Source of the DNA: Spirometra erinaceieuropaei
Taxonomy: Eukaryota > Platyhelminthes > Cestoda > Diphyllobothriidea > Diphyllobothriidae
Direction of reading: 5' to 3'
Length of the DNA stretch: 64,000 nucleotides
Assembly: GCA_902702965.1 (NCBI GenBank)
Contig: CACRXP010000723.1
Span: forward strand, 215,956 to 279,955
Of this stretch, positions 46,481 through 56,951 are shown in pieces. Position numbers and translations under genes: made by a program. Every line of letters begins with the position of its first letter. Within the stretch, counting starts at the first letter, position 1. Below the pieces are notes generated by a model that did not search any database, was not told the origin of the DNA, and saw only the letters and a program-made list of their open reading frames with translations.

Positions 46481-46738
46481 GATTAATGAATTATGCCACG
46501 TACTGCCAGAAAATTGACAAGTACGTCGCTGCACCTTAATTTTATGGTTTCTCAAACGGAGATAATTTTAAGTCGAACAGACAGGCAGATATGACCAACA
46601 TGAAAATATCTACTTGCGAAAATTTGCAGTTTGATGGAAGATAGGATTCCATTTGATCAAACCGCAATGCTATTAAGCACACTAATTTTATTTGTTGTCT
46701 GACGTGTGCAGTAGGTATATTTACAATACACACACATG

Positions 46739-46900
46739 CAGTGTGTGACCGACCTCATGCAGTGTTGACCGAAATTCTGAAATGCCTTTTCGATTAGGAA
46801 GGATTACTTAAATGGTGTTGTAATAATTATAAGTATGCAGTATAAGCCTATAGTTTTCCCATTCCCGAATAATTTGGAGCCCGATTAGCCTTTGCATTAG
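46739..46900. repeat. MITE fragment (5' end)
   Basis: CAGTGTGTGACCGACCTCATG, then GACCGAAATTCTGAAATGCC and TTTTCGATTAGG, matching the left terminus of the MITE at 8061. The rest is lost. Confidence 0.6.
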
Positions 46901-47189
46901 AGTTTGGCGATTTCAGTCTCCAAGGTGCAGGCTTTCCGCGTAAGGAAATTCATATATTCCCCTATGCCTTTAAGAAGGTACCACATAGATTTCCTAAACT
47001 TTCGCAGTGGATCCGGCCTGTGTTGTACATTTCATGAGAAGCATTAGTAAACTATTGTGACATCACGAAGTAAACTGTATGATTTGGGACGTCGTAGTAA
47101 ATTTTGTTGGCTACTACTTAAGGCCAATCAAACAGCAGGTGATCAATAATGATCAGATGATAGACAATGTGAGTCGTGTGGAAAATTTA

Positions 47190-47405
47190 CCAATATTAAT
47201 ATTGACTCAACTGTGAAAAACTCTGTGTCTCGGTGGGATTCAAACCCACGCACTAAGGGGAAGGCTTTAGTACAGCCAACGTTCTGACCACTTGAGCTAC
47301 GAGGCCCCGCCGGACGACGCGAGTTTAATTACATTTGAGTCAAGTTACCCGCCCAACCTACTGCAACGTCTGGAATCCACCAAATCTGGTACAGTAACTT
47401 GACTT
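47190..47405 (-). repeat. tRNA-Ser-like SINE (SINE-B), copy 2
   Basis: Inverse of the copy at 44.7-44.9 kb. The tRNA-like part (about 47229-47305) reads GCCTCGTAGCTCAAGTGG, GGCTGTACTAAAGCC and GTGGGTTTGAATCCCAC. Flanks (GGACGACGCGAGTTTAATT; GCAACGTCTGGAATCC) are shared too. It is closer to an intact tRNA fold than copy 1 but has a mutated B box (TTTGAATCC). Confidence 0.65.
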
Positions 47406-47469
47406 CCCAAGCAGGATTTCCTAAGTAATTCACCTAGAACCCACCAGATGACTACCAGGCTCACGTAAC

Positions 47470-48660
47470 TCATAGATGTTTTGGCAGATATTTGAATTAT
47501 TCAAAATCTGCCAAAACGTATATGATTTACCAATATGTTCACTTATTTACATGCGAGCTTGGAGATTACTGCCATCCGTTATTCTGCACGTCTGCATATT
47601 AAATCTCTTGCAGTATCCACTTATTCAGCTTTGCATATTTAAAAGGGGCCAAGTTTTCCACTAGATCGCACCAAGAAAATTCGTCGAGATCATTTAAACA
47701 ATTAAAAAGACTTTTCGAATGACCGCGTTGGTAGAGGCATAAATTTTGAGATAAGATGCTATGTGGCGGCGAGTACGATACGGTTTACGAGTTAGAAAAC
47801 AGTTTTTCCAGTTCCTCTTCTTTCAGATTCTGCGTCGCCTGATTTCTACGACTCGAATTCACGACTTGGGTTTTAATTTGGAAATTATTATTTCCAATGG
47901 GCGAAATAACACACTGATTAACGTGCATTTTCCAGGTTAGATCACGGCACAAAAAATCTGCGATGCCAAGCATTCAAACCATCGTGCTTTAGGCGTGCAA
48001 ATCGAACTGTCTATGAGTTTTCCAAGGCGAAACAAATCTAAATCCCGTTTCATGACTTTATAATTCATAGACGAAACGATTAGGCCGATCACGTGATGAG
48101 AAATTTGAAAAGAAAACTGGCATTAAGCTGTCGGTTTGGAGGCGGCCATGAACGGAAGGGAAACTGCGAACTGCTCTTCGGTATTTGAATGCCTGAAAAC
48201 TGTGCGTGTTTAATGTTGTGGAAACCCAAGTCATGCCTAGATCTGATTTCAAAGGTTTAGAATGGATTATTCGCTCTCGGAAACAAGGAGAAGAACTATG
48301 ATGATGAAAGTAGGCCTCATGGAGTAACAAGTCGTCGGCTAAGGGCGTCATTGTTTGGCCGTGTGTGGAATTAAATTCGCGCGGTCGTTCGGGTTTGAAA
48401 TTCAAGTAATTGAAAATGACAAGCCTTCCACATAAATTTTACACGAAGGCTTCTGCAAATCGGTTTATTTTGTATTAAGTAACCCGGCTTGTATGACCTG
48501 CGGGTGCAAACCCAGAAAGTATTCTGCGAAGAAAATTGGCACGTTAATTCTCACTTGTAAGTGCCAGCCGACATATGACCCAGACACACTCATGTCTGTA
48601 GCTACTGACCTTTGAGCAATAACACGTGCGCCCTCGTGAGTCTAATTTCCAGTTCAGAAG
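47470..48660. other. Unassigned open frames upstream of the MEG-like gene
   Basis: Two minus frames read protein-like: 47785-47973 (62 codons, ends at a GTAAAC donor-like site) and 48058-48405 (115 codons; His/Ser-rich start, FSNFSSRDRPNRFVYEL end). They might be further exons of the minus-strand gene, but splice sites are not decisive and I recognise no family. Confidence 0.25.
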
Positions 48661-48667
48661 TAAACTG

Positions 48668-48674
48668 TATATAA
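48668..48674 (+). promoter_or_regulatory. TATA box of the MEG-like gene
   Basis: TATATAA, 32 bp before the start codon at 48706. Transcription would start about 48698, leaving a leader of only a few nucleotides, unless a later start site is used. Confidence 0.4.
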
Positions 48675-48705
48675 CCACGCCAGTTACGCTAGGCCCCTCA
48701 ATAAA

Positions 48706-49658
48706 ATGATTTTCCCGCGTATCGCCCTGATCAGCCTACTCTGCATGATGCTAGCAAGTGAGTCGCGCTCATCTCATATTTGTTACTATTCTCGTGTGTA
48801 CACTGGGATAATGTGTTCTCACAGTTTTTCATCACATTATATTTCAATTATTCCTGCGTGTAGAAATTTGTCTTGTTATTCGTGTTCGCACAAAAAGTTC
48901 ATAGATACTGCGGACAGGAAATATACCTGTTTTGCCCCAAAACGATGACTGTTTTAGTTGATGTTGACTGTTACATCTGTTACCTCGAATCCATGAGCAT
49001 TTAACAACGAAAAAGCCACCTTTTACCACCAAACCCTTTGAATTGCAGCAATATCTGTTCTCGAAGGTAAGTATCTTTTGTTGAGCGTTCACTAAGCAGA
49101 ATATATTTAAATTTGATTTACTTCTGCATGAAGAAGAATGGCATATGACATGGGCACACTTTTTGTCAATTTTTGCAATAAACACGTATCACTGTGCTCG
49201 ACAGCTTGTTATAGCAAAGGTTTACTTGAAAAGGCCCTTGTATATTTTCGGTCCAATCTAAATGTCCTAAATAAGGGTATCAGGATTTCAGGAAGTGCTG
49301 CGAATTAGCTATAGACATTAACGGTATTTACTGTATATTTTTACAGCTACGGAGGCCGAGCCGTTTCGACTCACGCCGCAGGACGGTAAGAAAGGCTATT
49401 CGGTCTTCATTGAAAACATTTGACTTTTTAAATGAATACTCTCTGAACAAAAAGCAATACTGAACTCAGTGAAGTAACTTGACCTGTACTCAACTTTTTA
49501 GACGTCAATGAATTCAGATTCCGCGTGGAGAGTCCACAGGGTTCGACAAATTATTATTTCTTTACAAAACTGCCTTAAATCTACTTAATCAAGCGCATGT
49601 GATTGTTGCAGACTCGGAAGCTTTGAGAGGCAACCGAGCTCTCGAAAATTTAAAGTAA
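48706..49658 (+). CDS. Micro-exon gene (MEG)-like secreted peptide, five exons
   Basis: Exon 1 (48706-48757) encodes a signal peptide, MIFPRIALISLLCMMLA, and ends at donor GTGAGT. Exon 2 (49049-49066, 18 nt), exon 3 (49347-49385, 39 nt) and exon 4 (49502-49540, 39 nt) are micro-exons; exon 5 (49612-49658) ends in TAA. All four introns are in phase 1, so each micro-exon is symmetric and can be skipped without a frameshift. Acceptors are strong (TTTGAATTGCAG, ATATTTTTACAG, AACTTTTTAG, GATTGTTGCAG). Donors of exons 2 and 3 are GTAAGT and GTAAGA; that of exon 4, GTTCGA, is weak. The 64-residue product has segments ISVLE, TEAEPFRLTPQD, VNEFRFRVESPQ and SEALRGNRALENLK. Schistosome MEGs have this design and encode secreted, splice-variable proteins. 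No sequence family is claimed. Confidence 0.72.
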
Positions 49659-49659
49659 T

Positions 49660-51960
49660 TAGAGACTCAGTCGTCGCAGTCGGGTTAGTCACTTCCGATA
49701 ATGCCTGCGGCCAATAAGGCAAGTCTTCATAGAGGACGTTTGTGCACTTTGTCAGTTTATCGCTATTTGTGGGATGGCTGAGGGCACTCTATTACTACTT
49801 TGCAAAACATCTGTCAGAGTCTGCGTATCAAAGTTGACAGTCAATAACTGAATTATCCTGCCCAATATTGCTCTATCCGGTAGGACTATACCGTCACCTT
49901 TGTCTTTCAGTTCAAGAAACGGGCGAAATTGCTGAGGGTATTGAGGGTACTTGAGTTGTTTTATATTCAATGCATTTATTACTCATGTCATACACGAAAT
50001 GCACTCGTTCTCTGTAAATGTCTCTCCTTATATAAGGGTGACACAGGTAGGTTTGTATTATATGATTCCTGTCCGTAGGACTCTAAGCATTCATAAATTT
50101 TTAAGGAGATTTCCCAGAATTTAAAGCATAGCCCTAATATTTCTTCGCTTGTTATTCATATATAAAGAGTGATTAATCCGGCTACAACATGTTTCAGCTC
50201 CCTAGCTCAACATTCCGCGGCAAACAGGTGAATGTACGATTACATTTTCCACTTATGAGCCCTTTTTGCTTATTCCCCTAGGATCACGGCATTGGCCAAT
50301 TTTCACACTTTTATGTTCTATGTATGACAACCAGCAGTCTCTCACTGGCATACCTTGTCGGAAGACGTTTTTTGTCTGCTAATATTTTAATGATTAGGGT
50401 ACAAATTGAAGCTTATGTAAATGACACATACAGATTTACGTTTAGCTTAAACATAGACAATAATATATATGCCAAATTCATGTCTTAATTTTTTCAGAGT
50501 ACATTGAGACCATCGCATCGAATGAACTCTTACCTTCTCAGTTAATCTAATTTAGACACTTCACTACATCCTTTTTTGGTTTTGGGTCATGATTCCTTTC
50601 AGTTTAAAGGGTGATCGGTTGTATTTAAAATTCCCTAATTACTAAAAATTATAAATGGTTCAAAACATTCACCTGAGTCTTTCCAACATTGGCAACGACG
50701 ACATCATATCTCGGGAATGTCAGGGATGTTTGGCATTTCATGAATGGGGGAGTTAATAAGGTGACCTGTGTTTTCGTGCTTCGATAGGGGAAAAAGACGG
50801 TTAACCATTTACTGCATCGCGTGAAGCAGTACTTTCTGCCCAATCGTCGCATCCCTTAAAGCCCACTTTAGATCATTTCGTTTGTCCAGGCGTTTACTCG
50901 TACGATCGGGCGGAATAAACAAAGTCGGCGACTTAACGATCGCACATGCGTATAACAGCCAGGCGATTGGCCATGACGAATGTGATTTTATGGAGGTGAC
51001 CATTATAACAATAGCCAAGTCAACTTACGCTTCCTTCTCACATTGTACGGAAAGAATTCTGCACAAATTGCTCTAATATGAGCATAGGCGAAATCAAAGT
51101 GCATATGAATTAAGTATTATCATATTTTTCTGTGGTTAAAATAACCGGCTTAGAAAATTAGCAGATAGTTTGACGGCCCTTAAGTGAGGTAGTATTTTGA
51201 ACAAGACGACAATGACTTCGGGGAGATTATACCGCGTGTGATAAAGTCCCGAATGTAACGCCCAACCATCAGCTCCTACATGCTTCCCAACTGTTCCATG
51301 CAAGGACATTGTCGATTCTACTAAGCAGTCGTATGCAATTGGCAACACCTCTTACATGGATGCGTTTTCATGCAAGGCTGGTAGTCTTGTCGGTCAGAAT
51401 GAGGCATGGATGGTGGTCAGGTCAGCGTAAAGAAAACCGTATATATATACGTAATTTGTACTACTGGGCCGCCTACTAGGGGCGTAATTCCTTATGCCTT
51501 ATTTTCCGCCTTGCAACAACCTCAGTTGTGAACAAAAGCACCCGTTTGGCCGTTAACAATTTATCGCGTGCACTAAAAGCTAATGATTTGTCACAACCAG
51601 GGAGAAATTAGACCTCAGATCGAAATAAATGATCAGTATAAATGCAGATTGAATTATAAAACCTAGTTGTGCAGACCCGCGTAATTGAAAGCAAATAGAG
51701 TAAATCCAGACATGGACTCTATCCCTGCAATTCTGTCCGAACTGCATTTTCTACAAAACGCGGACAGCAAACAAATTTTAATGAATCGATGCAAGTGGAA
51801 ATTCCAGAATAATTTATTGCGTCGACTGTGATGAAATTAGCCCTTTCATCAACATGACATATGTGATCGATACCTCCTATCTGTCTTCAATCAGTTAACA
51901 GTCAGTCATGTCAGATCATTAGACTCGAAGAGGCAAATTTGGGTCTTTAAATTTTGGATT
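49660..51960. other. Downstream flank of the MEG-like gene; no confirmed gene
   Basis: A 72-codon minus frame (49752-49970) with FRPFLELKDKGDGIVLPDR looks protein-like and follows an acceptor-like CCCTCAG, but no matching exon is evident. The remainder is AT-rich with short frames. A canonical AATAAA close behind the MEG stop was not found. Confidence 0.35.
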
Positions 51961-51967
51961 TGCGAAG

Positions 51968-52840
51968 GTGCCTGTCGATCCCCTAGGCGATGCGAATTCC
52001 TGGACGGTCACAAAGGTAGGCGTCTATCAGCATGACAGGGAACGTGAGGCTGAAGAAGGTGAGGACAAGTGCACAGACCTACTTCACTCCGTCGGTCATT
52101 GTGAATGTTTCGGGACGAGTCTGTTATCCGCAGCGCGTGCCACCACCCCTTTGTTGAGCTGATGCACCACATGTGTGAAACTCTCGGGACAGCTGGATGT
52201 TTTCATGCCAGGACATATGGCTAGACTCAGTGAATCCACAATGAAGTCCGTGTGATGTCCCAGTTTAAGATCGCCGTTGAGATGGTTGAGAAGGATGCGA
52301 TCGAAGATATTCTCGGCGGCGTTAAACGACAAAATGTCTCTCAGAGTCGCCGCTTCCCTTTCAGCTTGCAGAGGTAGACCATGGTTGCATCCTTCAAATT
52401 GTGAAGAACTTGTCCTCGGTGCGACATCTCCTTGAATTTCGTTGTAACGTTGTCCACCAGCCGAAAGCGGTCGTGTTTGTTGATTTCAACAGGGGTGGCA
52501 CTGGATCGTAGTGTTTCTCCGCAAGAGGTCTGGTACACGGTTCGGCCTGTATCTGTAAAAGGAAGCGGCAAGTCCAGGTCATTGTTCGGTCATTGGCGGC
52601 GTCGGAGTTTGTAAATTGGTGGTCGAGGACACATCTGAAATGTTCGATTCAGCGCTTTTGAGTCTGCGACTTCTCCACCAAACGTGTTTTTCCGTCAGAG
52701 GTGAGAAACAGCACCGTCACTTTGGCTGTGGGATCGTAACTGCCTTGATTGATGCGAAAAAGGTCTCTGCGTTGGGCCTACTTTTGGATTTCGCGGCCTC
52801 GCAAGCCGTCTAGGCATCCTGCACCTCTAACAAGGTGCTT
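51968..52840 (-). pseudogene. RTE-type LINE reverse transcriptase remnant (motif A deleted)
   Basis: Piecewise minus-strand homology to the flatworm RTE polyprotein. In order: AETFFASIKAV, LTSDGKTRLVEKSQTQKR (52.7 kb), VDNVTTKFKEMSHRGQV, LHNLKDATMVYLCKLKGKRR, NIFDRILLNHLNGDLK (52.3 kb), then a jump to SCPESFTHVVHQLNKGVVAR, and finally VKxVCALVLTFFSLTFPVML-like sequence (motif B) and DRPGIRIA (52.0 kb). About 50 residues holding motif A are missing between GDLK and SCPESF, and several stops and frameshifts occur. A long-dead, 5'- and 3'-truncated copy. The C2H2 remnant at 6.4 kb is of the same lineage. Confidence 0.75.
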
Positions 52841-52861
52841 TGTTTGCGTCGGTTTGCTACT

Positions 52862-53215
52862 TCATGTAGACTAGGTGGGCTAACTCATGAAATGTCAGTC
52901 GAAATTCCGAAATGCGCTTTCGTTTCGAATAGATTAACTAAGCAGGTTGTAAAACTTATCATCATAAAGCCTAACTCTGTGATAATTCAGTTACCTCTGG
53001 ATGCCTGCTTTCGAATGAACTTCCCGGCTGCATGCACTAAGTATGCTCTGTAAAAATGACTACTAGGGTAGCATACATTTTTCTCATTGATGTTCGATGC
53101 CCTTAAATATTCAAATATATTTTATGAAAAAAATGCATAAAAATGGTCAATCATTTGCTCATTCGACGGAGAATTACGTCTTCTTCCAAAGACATACTCA
53201 AAGGAAGGGTATAAT
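52862..53215. repeat. MITE fragment (left half)
   Basis: Starts ACTAGGTGGGCTAACTCATG, then ATGTCAGTCGAAATTCCGAAATGCG. It continues through ATGACTACTAGGGTAGCATAC and TGATGTTCGATGCCC, parallel to the left arm and loop of the MITE at 8061. The outer end matches the right end of the fragment at 10.9 kb (inverse). Confidence 0.6.
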
Positions 53216-53339
53216 TCGGTTTTCAAGAAATTTTTAAACCCCCCAATAAGTTGTGACTCAACCTGCCGTGACGTTTGCATTTAGGGTTTCCATGCTACAA
53301 GCCGTATATTTTCCGCATACGGAAAACCATACACTGCCA

Positions 53340-53525
53340 AAAGAAGCGAAGAGACGAGTCCCAGGAAGCAGTCTTGAAGAAGGAGACACGATCGATGGGG
53401 TAAGAGCTTTATTAGCCTGACGTTCCGGATTCCAGTTCGAACCCATCATCACAGACAACAGTAGATACGGGTGATTCATGCACAAGGGGTTGCAGTATTT
53501 ATAAGATGCAGTCGCATGCAGCCGC
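53340..53525 (-). ncRNA. Hammerhead ribozyme-like motif in its PLE module (copy E)
   Basis: The core at 53456-53419 reads CTGTGATGATGG, stem II GGGTTC-GAACTG-GAATCC, then GGAAC-GTC: an altered 5' box and GGAA instead of GAAA, so probably weakened. Upstream on the same strand are TATAAATA (53503-53496) and CCCCTTGTGCATG; downstream are CAGGCTAATAAAGCTC and CTGCTTCCTGGGACTCGTC, the same order as copy B. Confidence 0.62.
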
Positions 53526-53529
53526 AGAC

Positions 53530-54145
53530 CTATGAACATTCACGGCTCCCCCCTTCATCAAGGATATTTGGACTTGGTGTGACGACTGTTTGATGGCCGA
53601 CATTCGCGTCGTTAATTGCTGCAGTTACATCACGTGCGTTGGGTGTTGGTGCGATGATGGCTCGACCACCTGACCCGCCGACCCTAGAATTGGGAAAATT
53701 GTTCACTTTTGCGCTCCCCGCGTGGCTAATTACCCCGTCTAGGCGAAGTCTCAGCACCGAGTATGGAAGTGGAAGTTCAGTGCACTTGTTAATGGACCGA
53801 AGACTTGTCTCACGCACCTCCTGATCAATCAGGAGGACTATAAAGCCGTTGCACATGATGGACACTCGAAAAAACCGAAACAGTCTGCGATGCACCACAA
53901 AATCTGGCAGTGTCTGCCCAGATCGTCGTGAAGAGAGAGCTTCGTCGAGGATTCAGGATGGGAGCGCCAATGCCTCTTTGGCTACCGTCAGCTTACCTAT
54001 CTGACCCTCCCCTGTAGCTGTCTACAGTGCTACACTCTCCCGTCCCCCTGTTCCACAAAGATGTGTTGGTCCCAACTTCACCCGGAGAGATCATTTCACA
54101 TGTGTAGCGTTTAAGAGGTAGCGCGGGATCATCCCTAGCAGAATG
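53530..54145. other. No supported gene
   Basis: A 122-codon minus frame (53530-53898) lies upstream of hammerhead copy E in the same orientation. It could be part of a PLE but shows no recognisable motif. Confidence 0.3.
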
Positions 54146-54343
54146 GTATTACAGACAAAGACGAGCGAGATTGGAATGGCCATTTCTGGCTTGTTAGCCG
54201 TCGTCAGCCAGCCAGTAATACCATTCTGCCTATATCATGCGCCGCTGTGCGGCTGCTGGTTGGACTCGAGAGAGAGCCCGTAAGGCACAACAGAACGATT
54301 GAGTTCCGTAAGAACGATCGGCGAGCGCTCCCCTACCATTATC
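54146..54343. repeat. SINE-A copy with inverted 5' half
   Basis: Minus segment (54150-54205, GACAAAGACGAGCGAGATTGG to CGTCAGCCAG) joined to a plus 3' half (54206-54343; AGTAATACCATTCTGCC, GGTTGGACTCGAGAGAGAGC, tail TCCCCTACCATTAT). This is the third example of the same arrangement. Confidence 0.7.
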
Positions 54344-54691
54344 CCTAGCGCTCTGTGAAGACTAGCTTGCGACATCCCCAACATCTTTAGCCGCTATAAC
54401 CCACCTTCAAAGTCAGCCAATAAGCGTCAGATCGGATAAAGCAGGTGACGCACATGATTACAATGCACTCTACCAGCCATACAAGCAGTCGGATTTTGCC
54501 AACACGTCAGAACATGGATTGGCCACATCTGTCACAGTGTTGACCAGACCGTCCGACCTCCCGTTCCACACAATACCAACATAAAATTGCTACTGAAAGC
54601 CCAACAGTAGCATTGATATGCAACTTTCCGACGATATTCATGTCTACGTGGTAGCTGCTCACATGAGCCTTGGAATGTCACACTTCAAACT

Positions 54692-56700
54692 TCAACATGC
54701 CCCACAGGCCATTAGACATTTTGACTTCATCCACATAGAGGACCCAGCACTCATAAGGATAAACGAACACGAACAGCATTTCAGGCCAAGTCTGAAGTGA
54801 ATTTTGCGAAAGCGCATTCCAATATCGCTAGTTTCAAAATCTCGGAGGATAGATACGCTTGTTCTGTGTACTTTGGAGACTATCAGGACGCAGCGGTCCG
54901 AAAGATTAAAACTCCCGGAGTATGATACACCCAGATCTTTGGTAAATTCAGGTACATTAATGTCGTGACCGTCAATACTTATTTGGGGTTGGTGGTCATC
55001 GTCGACCACCATGCCTGAACATTTATGCCAAGAAAGAGAAGGGCGCCGCGTGCAGCACCACTGGGAAATGTCACGATCTGCTGGCTTATATCGATATGCA
55101 ACTTTAAGATCATCGGCATACATGAAAGGCTTACCATTCTGAAATAAATCGGGTACATCATTAACGAAAAGGCAAAATAATAGCGGCCCGAGTATACTAC
55201 CCTGAATGGCTCCACTCCTCACACATGTGGGATTAGAGAGAGCATTCGAAATTTTAACTCGTGATATGCGAGCGTCCAGGTAAGATTATATCAAATTCAG
55301 AAGTTTATCACCTATTCCGAAGGAGTAAAGTTTCAAGAGATGAATACAATGGTCCACACGAAAAAAGTCTTAATGAAGTCCAAATAGACTGTATGCAACA
55401 CAAATTCATTGTCCTTAGATTGGAGGTCATAATCAAGGAAATAGAGCTGACAGGTGTCACAAGACCGAACTTTGAAGAGTCTATGCTGAGCAGCACTCAG
55501 TAGGTTATTTTCTGTAAAGTGACAGATCACTTTAACTGTGATCAGTGTTTTTAAAATTTTCGAGACTTCTGTGAGGGCCTTTATTGGTCGAAAGTCGTCA
55601 AATGGCGTAGAGTGACCGTGTTTGGGGATAGGCAAAATGTGCGATTCCTTCCACAAAGTAGGAAAGGTATCACTTTCAAGAAAGCGATTAAATATTATGC
55701 ACAGGCGGGACCGAAACATTTTATTTGATTCCGCATTTAAAGTGCTAACTGGGACACCATCAGGTCCCGGACTATCAGACTAACGAAAACGTCGAATCGT
55801 TGCGATCACGTTTGACAAGGTGAAAGTTATAGTTTCGAGAACTGCCCCAGTCAATGCCTGGATGATCGGAAGCGGAGCGGTTGAGTTTTTAATAAAAGTT
55901 TTGGGACAGAAAAGCGTTGAAACTATGGGCGTTCAACTGGGCATCGGCTATAGGTTTGCCGAGAGCGTCTCGGAGAGTAGGATGCTGCGTTTTCCTGCTA
56001 GTTCGTACTTTTCGGGAGAAGAGTTTCGAGAAATTTAACGAACGGTTCTCTGTGAATTGACTTCTTTGACTAGCTGCCTTTCTTCGGGCAATCTCTCAAC
56101 CCATTGAAAAATATCAAAAATCGGAGGTAGAACGGAAAATTCGTTCTCAAGATGGAACCGACGAGAAAGTCTGCGCAGCCTATGGTGAAATTTTAAGTGT
56201 AGGAAAACCTCATCCCGAACATTAATTATTTTCTTACTTGAGGCAAAACAAGAAATAAGCGGATCCATATATCGTAGAGTTTATCTGAGCAATCACTCAT
56301 GTCCGAACTTGGGAAGAAATATTTCTAGTTTTTCATTGAAAACATTTACATCCAAACTTACGAAGAAATCACCGCAATCGTAGGAATAAACCTGTGTTAA
56401 TAATTTGGTCGGTCGTGCCGATCGGAAATCGAGGGGGAAAATTTGTTGACCTTGACTTCTATTGTAAAACCAATTATGTCATAGTCTGAGCTCCCGAACG
56501 GGCCTAAGAATGACACTGAATGAAGCATGAAGCCTTTACAGAAAATCAGATCAAGTATGCTTGATCTTCGTGTGGGAAAATCGACAACCTGATTCCGCAT
56601 GCCAACATTCAGAGTCTCAAGAAAGTCTTCTAAACTTCTGGGGCCGGAAGGCGGGGACCAGTGGACTTCAGGAAGATTGGAGTCACCCGCAACCACTTAA
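54692..56700 (-). mobile_element. Decayed CR1-like LINE (LINE2)
   Basis: On the minus strand: endonuclease end (GDSNLPEVHWSPPSGPRS, FGSSDYDIIGFTIE; 56696-56397), a linker (56268-56035), RT N-terminal part (LWKESHILPIPKHG, FDDFRPIKALTEVSKILKTL; 55719-55333) and RT core with SGAIQGSILGPLLF and MYADDLKVAYR (55222-54980). Degeneration: the SDH histidine of the endonuclease is Tyr, and RT motif A reads LDFIKTFF, lacking its second Asp. It differs in sequence from LINE1 and LINE3, so it is a separate family. Confidence 0.8.
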
Positions 56701-56951
56701 AACTAAAAGCTTAATTCGGCCGCATCATGAAATGCCGGTGACAGGCAACAATCACAATCCTCACTGGCGCCGGTTTATTTCAGTTTATTTTGTGAGGATA
56801 ATAAATAAGACCTTTGAAAACACTATTGATTGCATGTCAGCTCGTTCGAAATAACTGTACACGAACAACGAAAATATTCGCTATTATAACATTACTTCTT
56901 TCATTTGAGTAGCTTTGCCTCAGAGAAAAGACTTGCGGGATCGCGGGGTAT

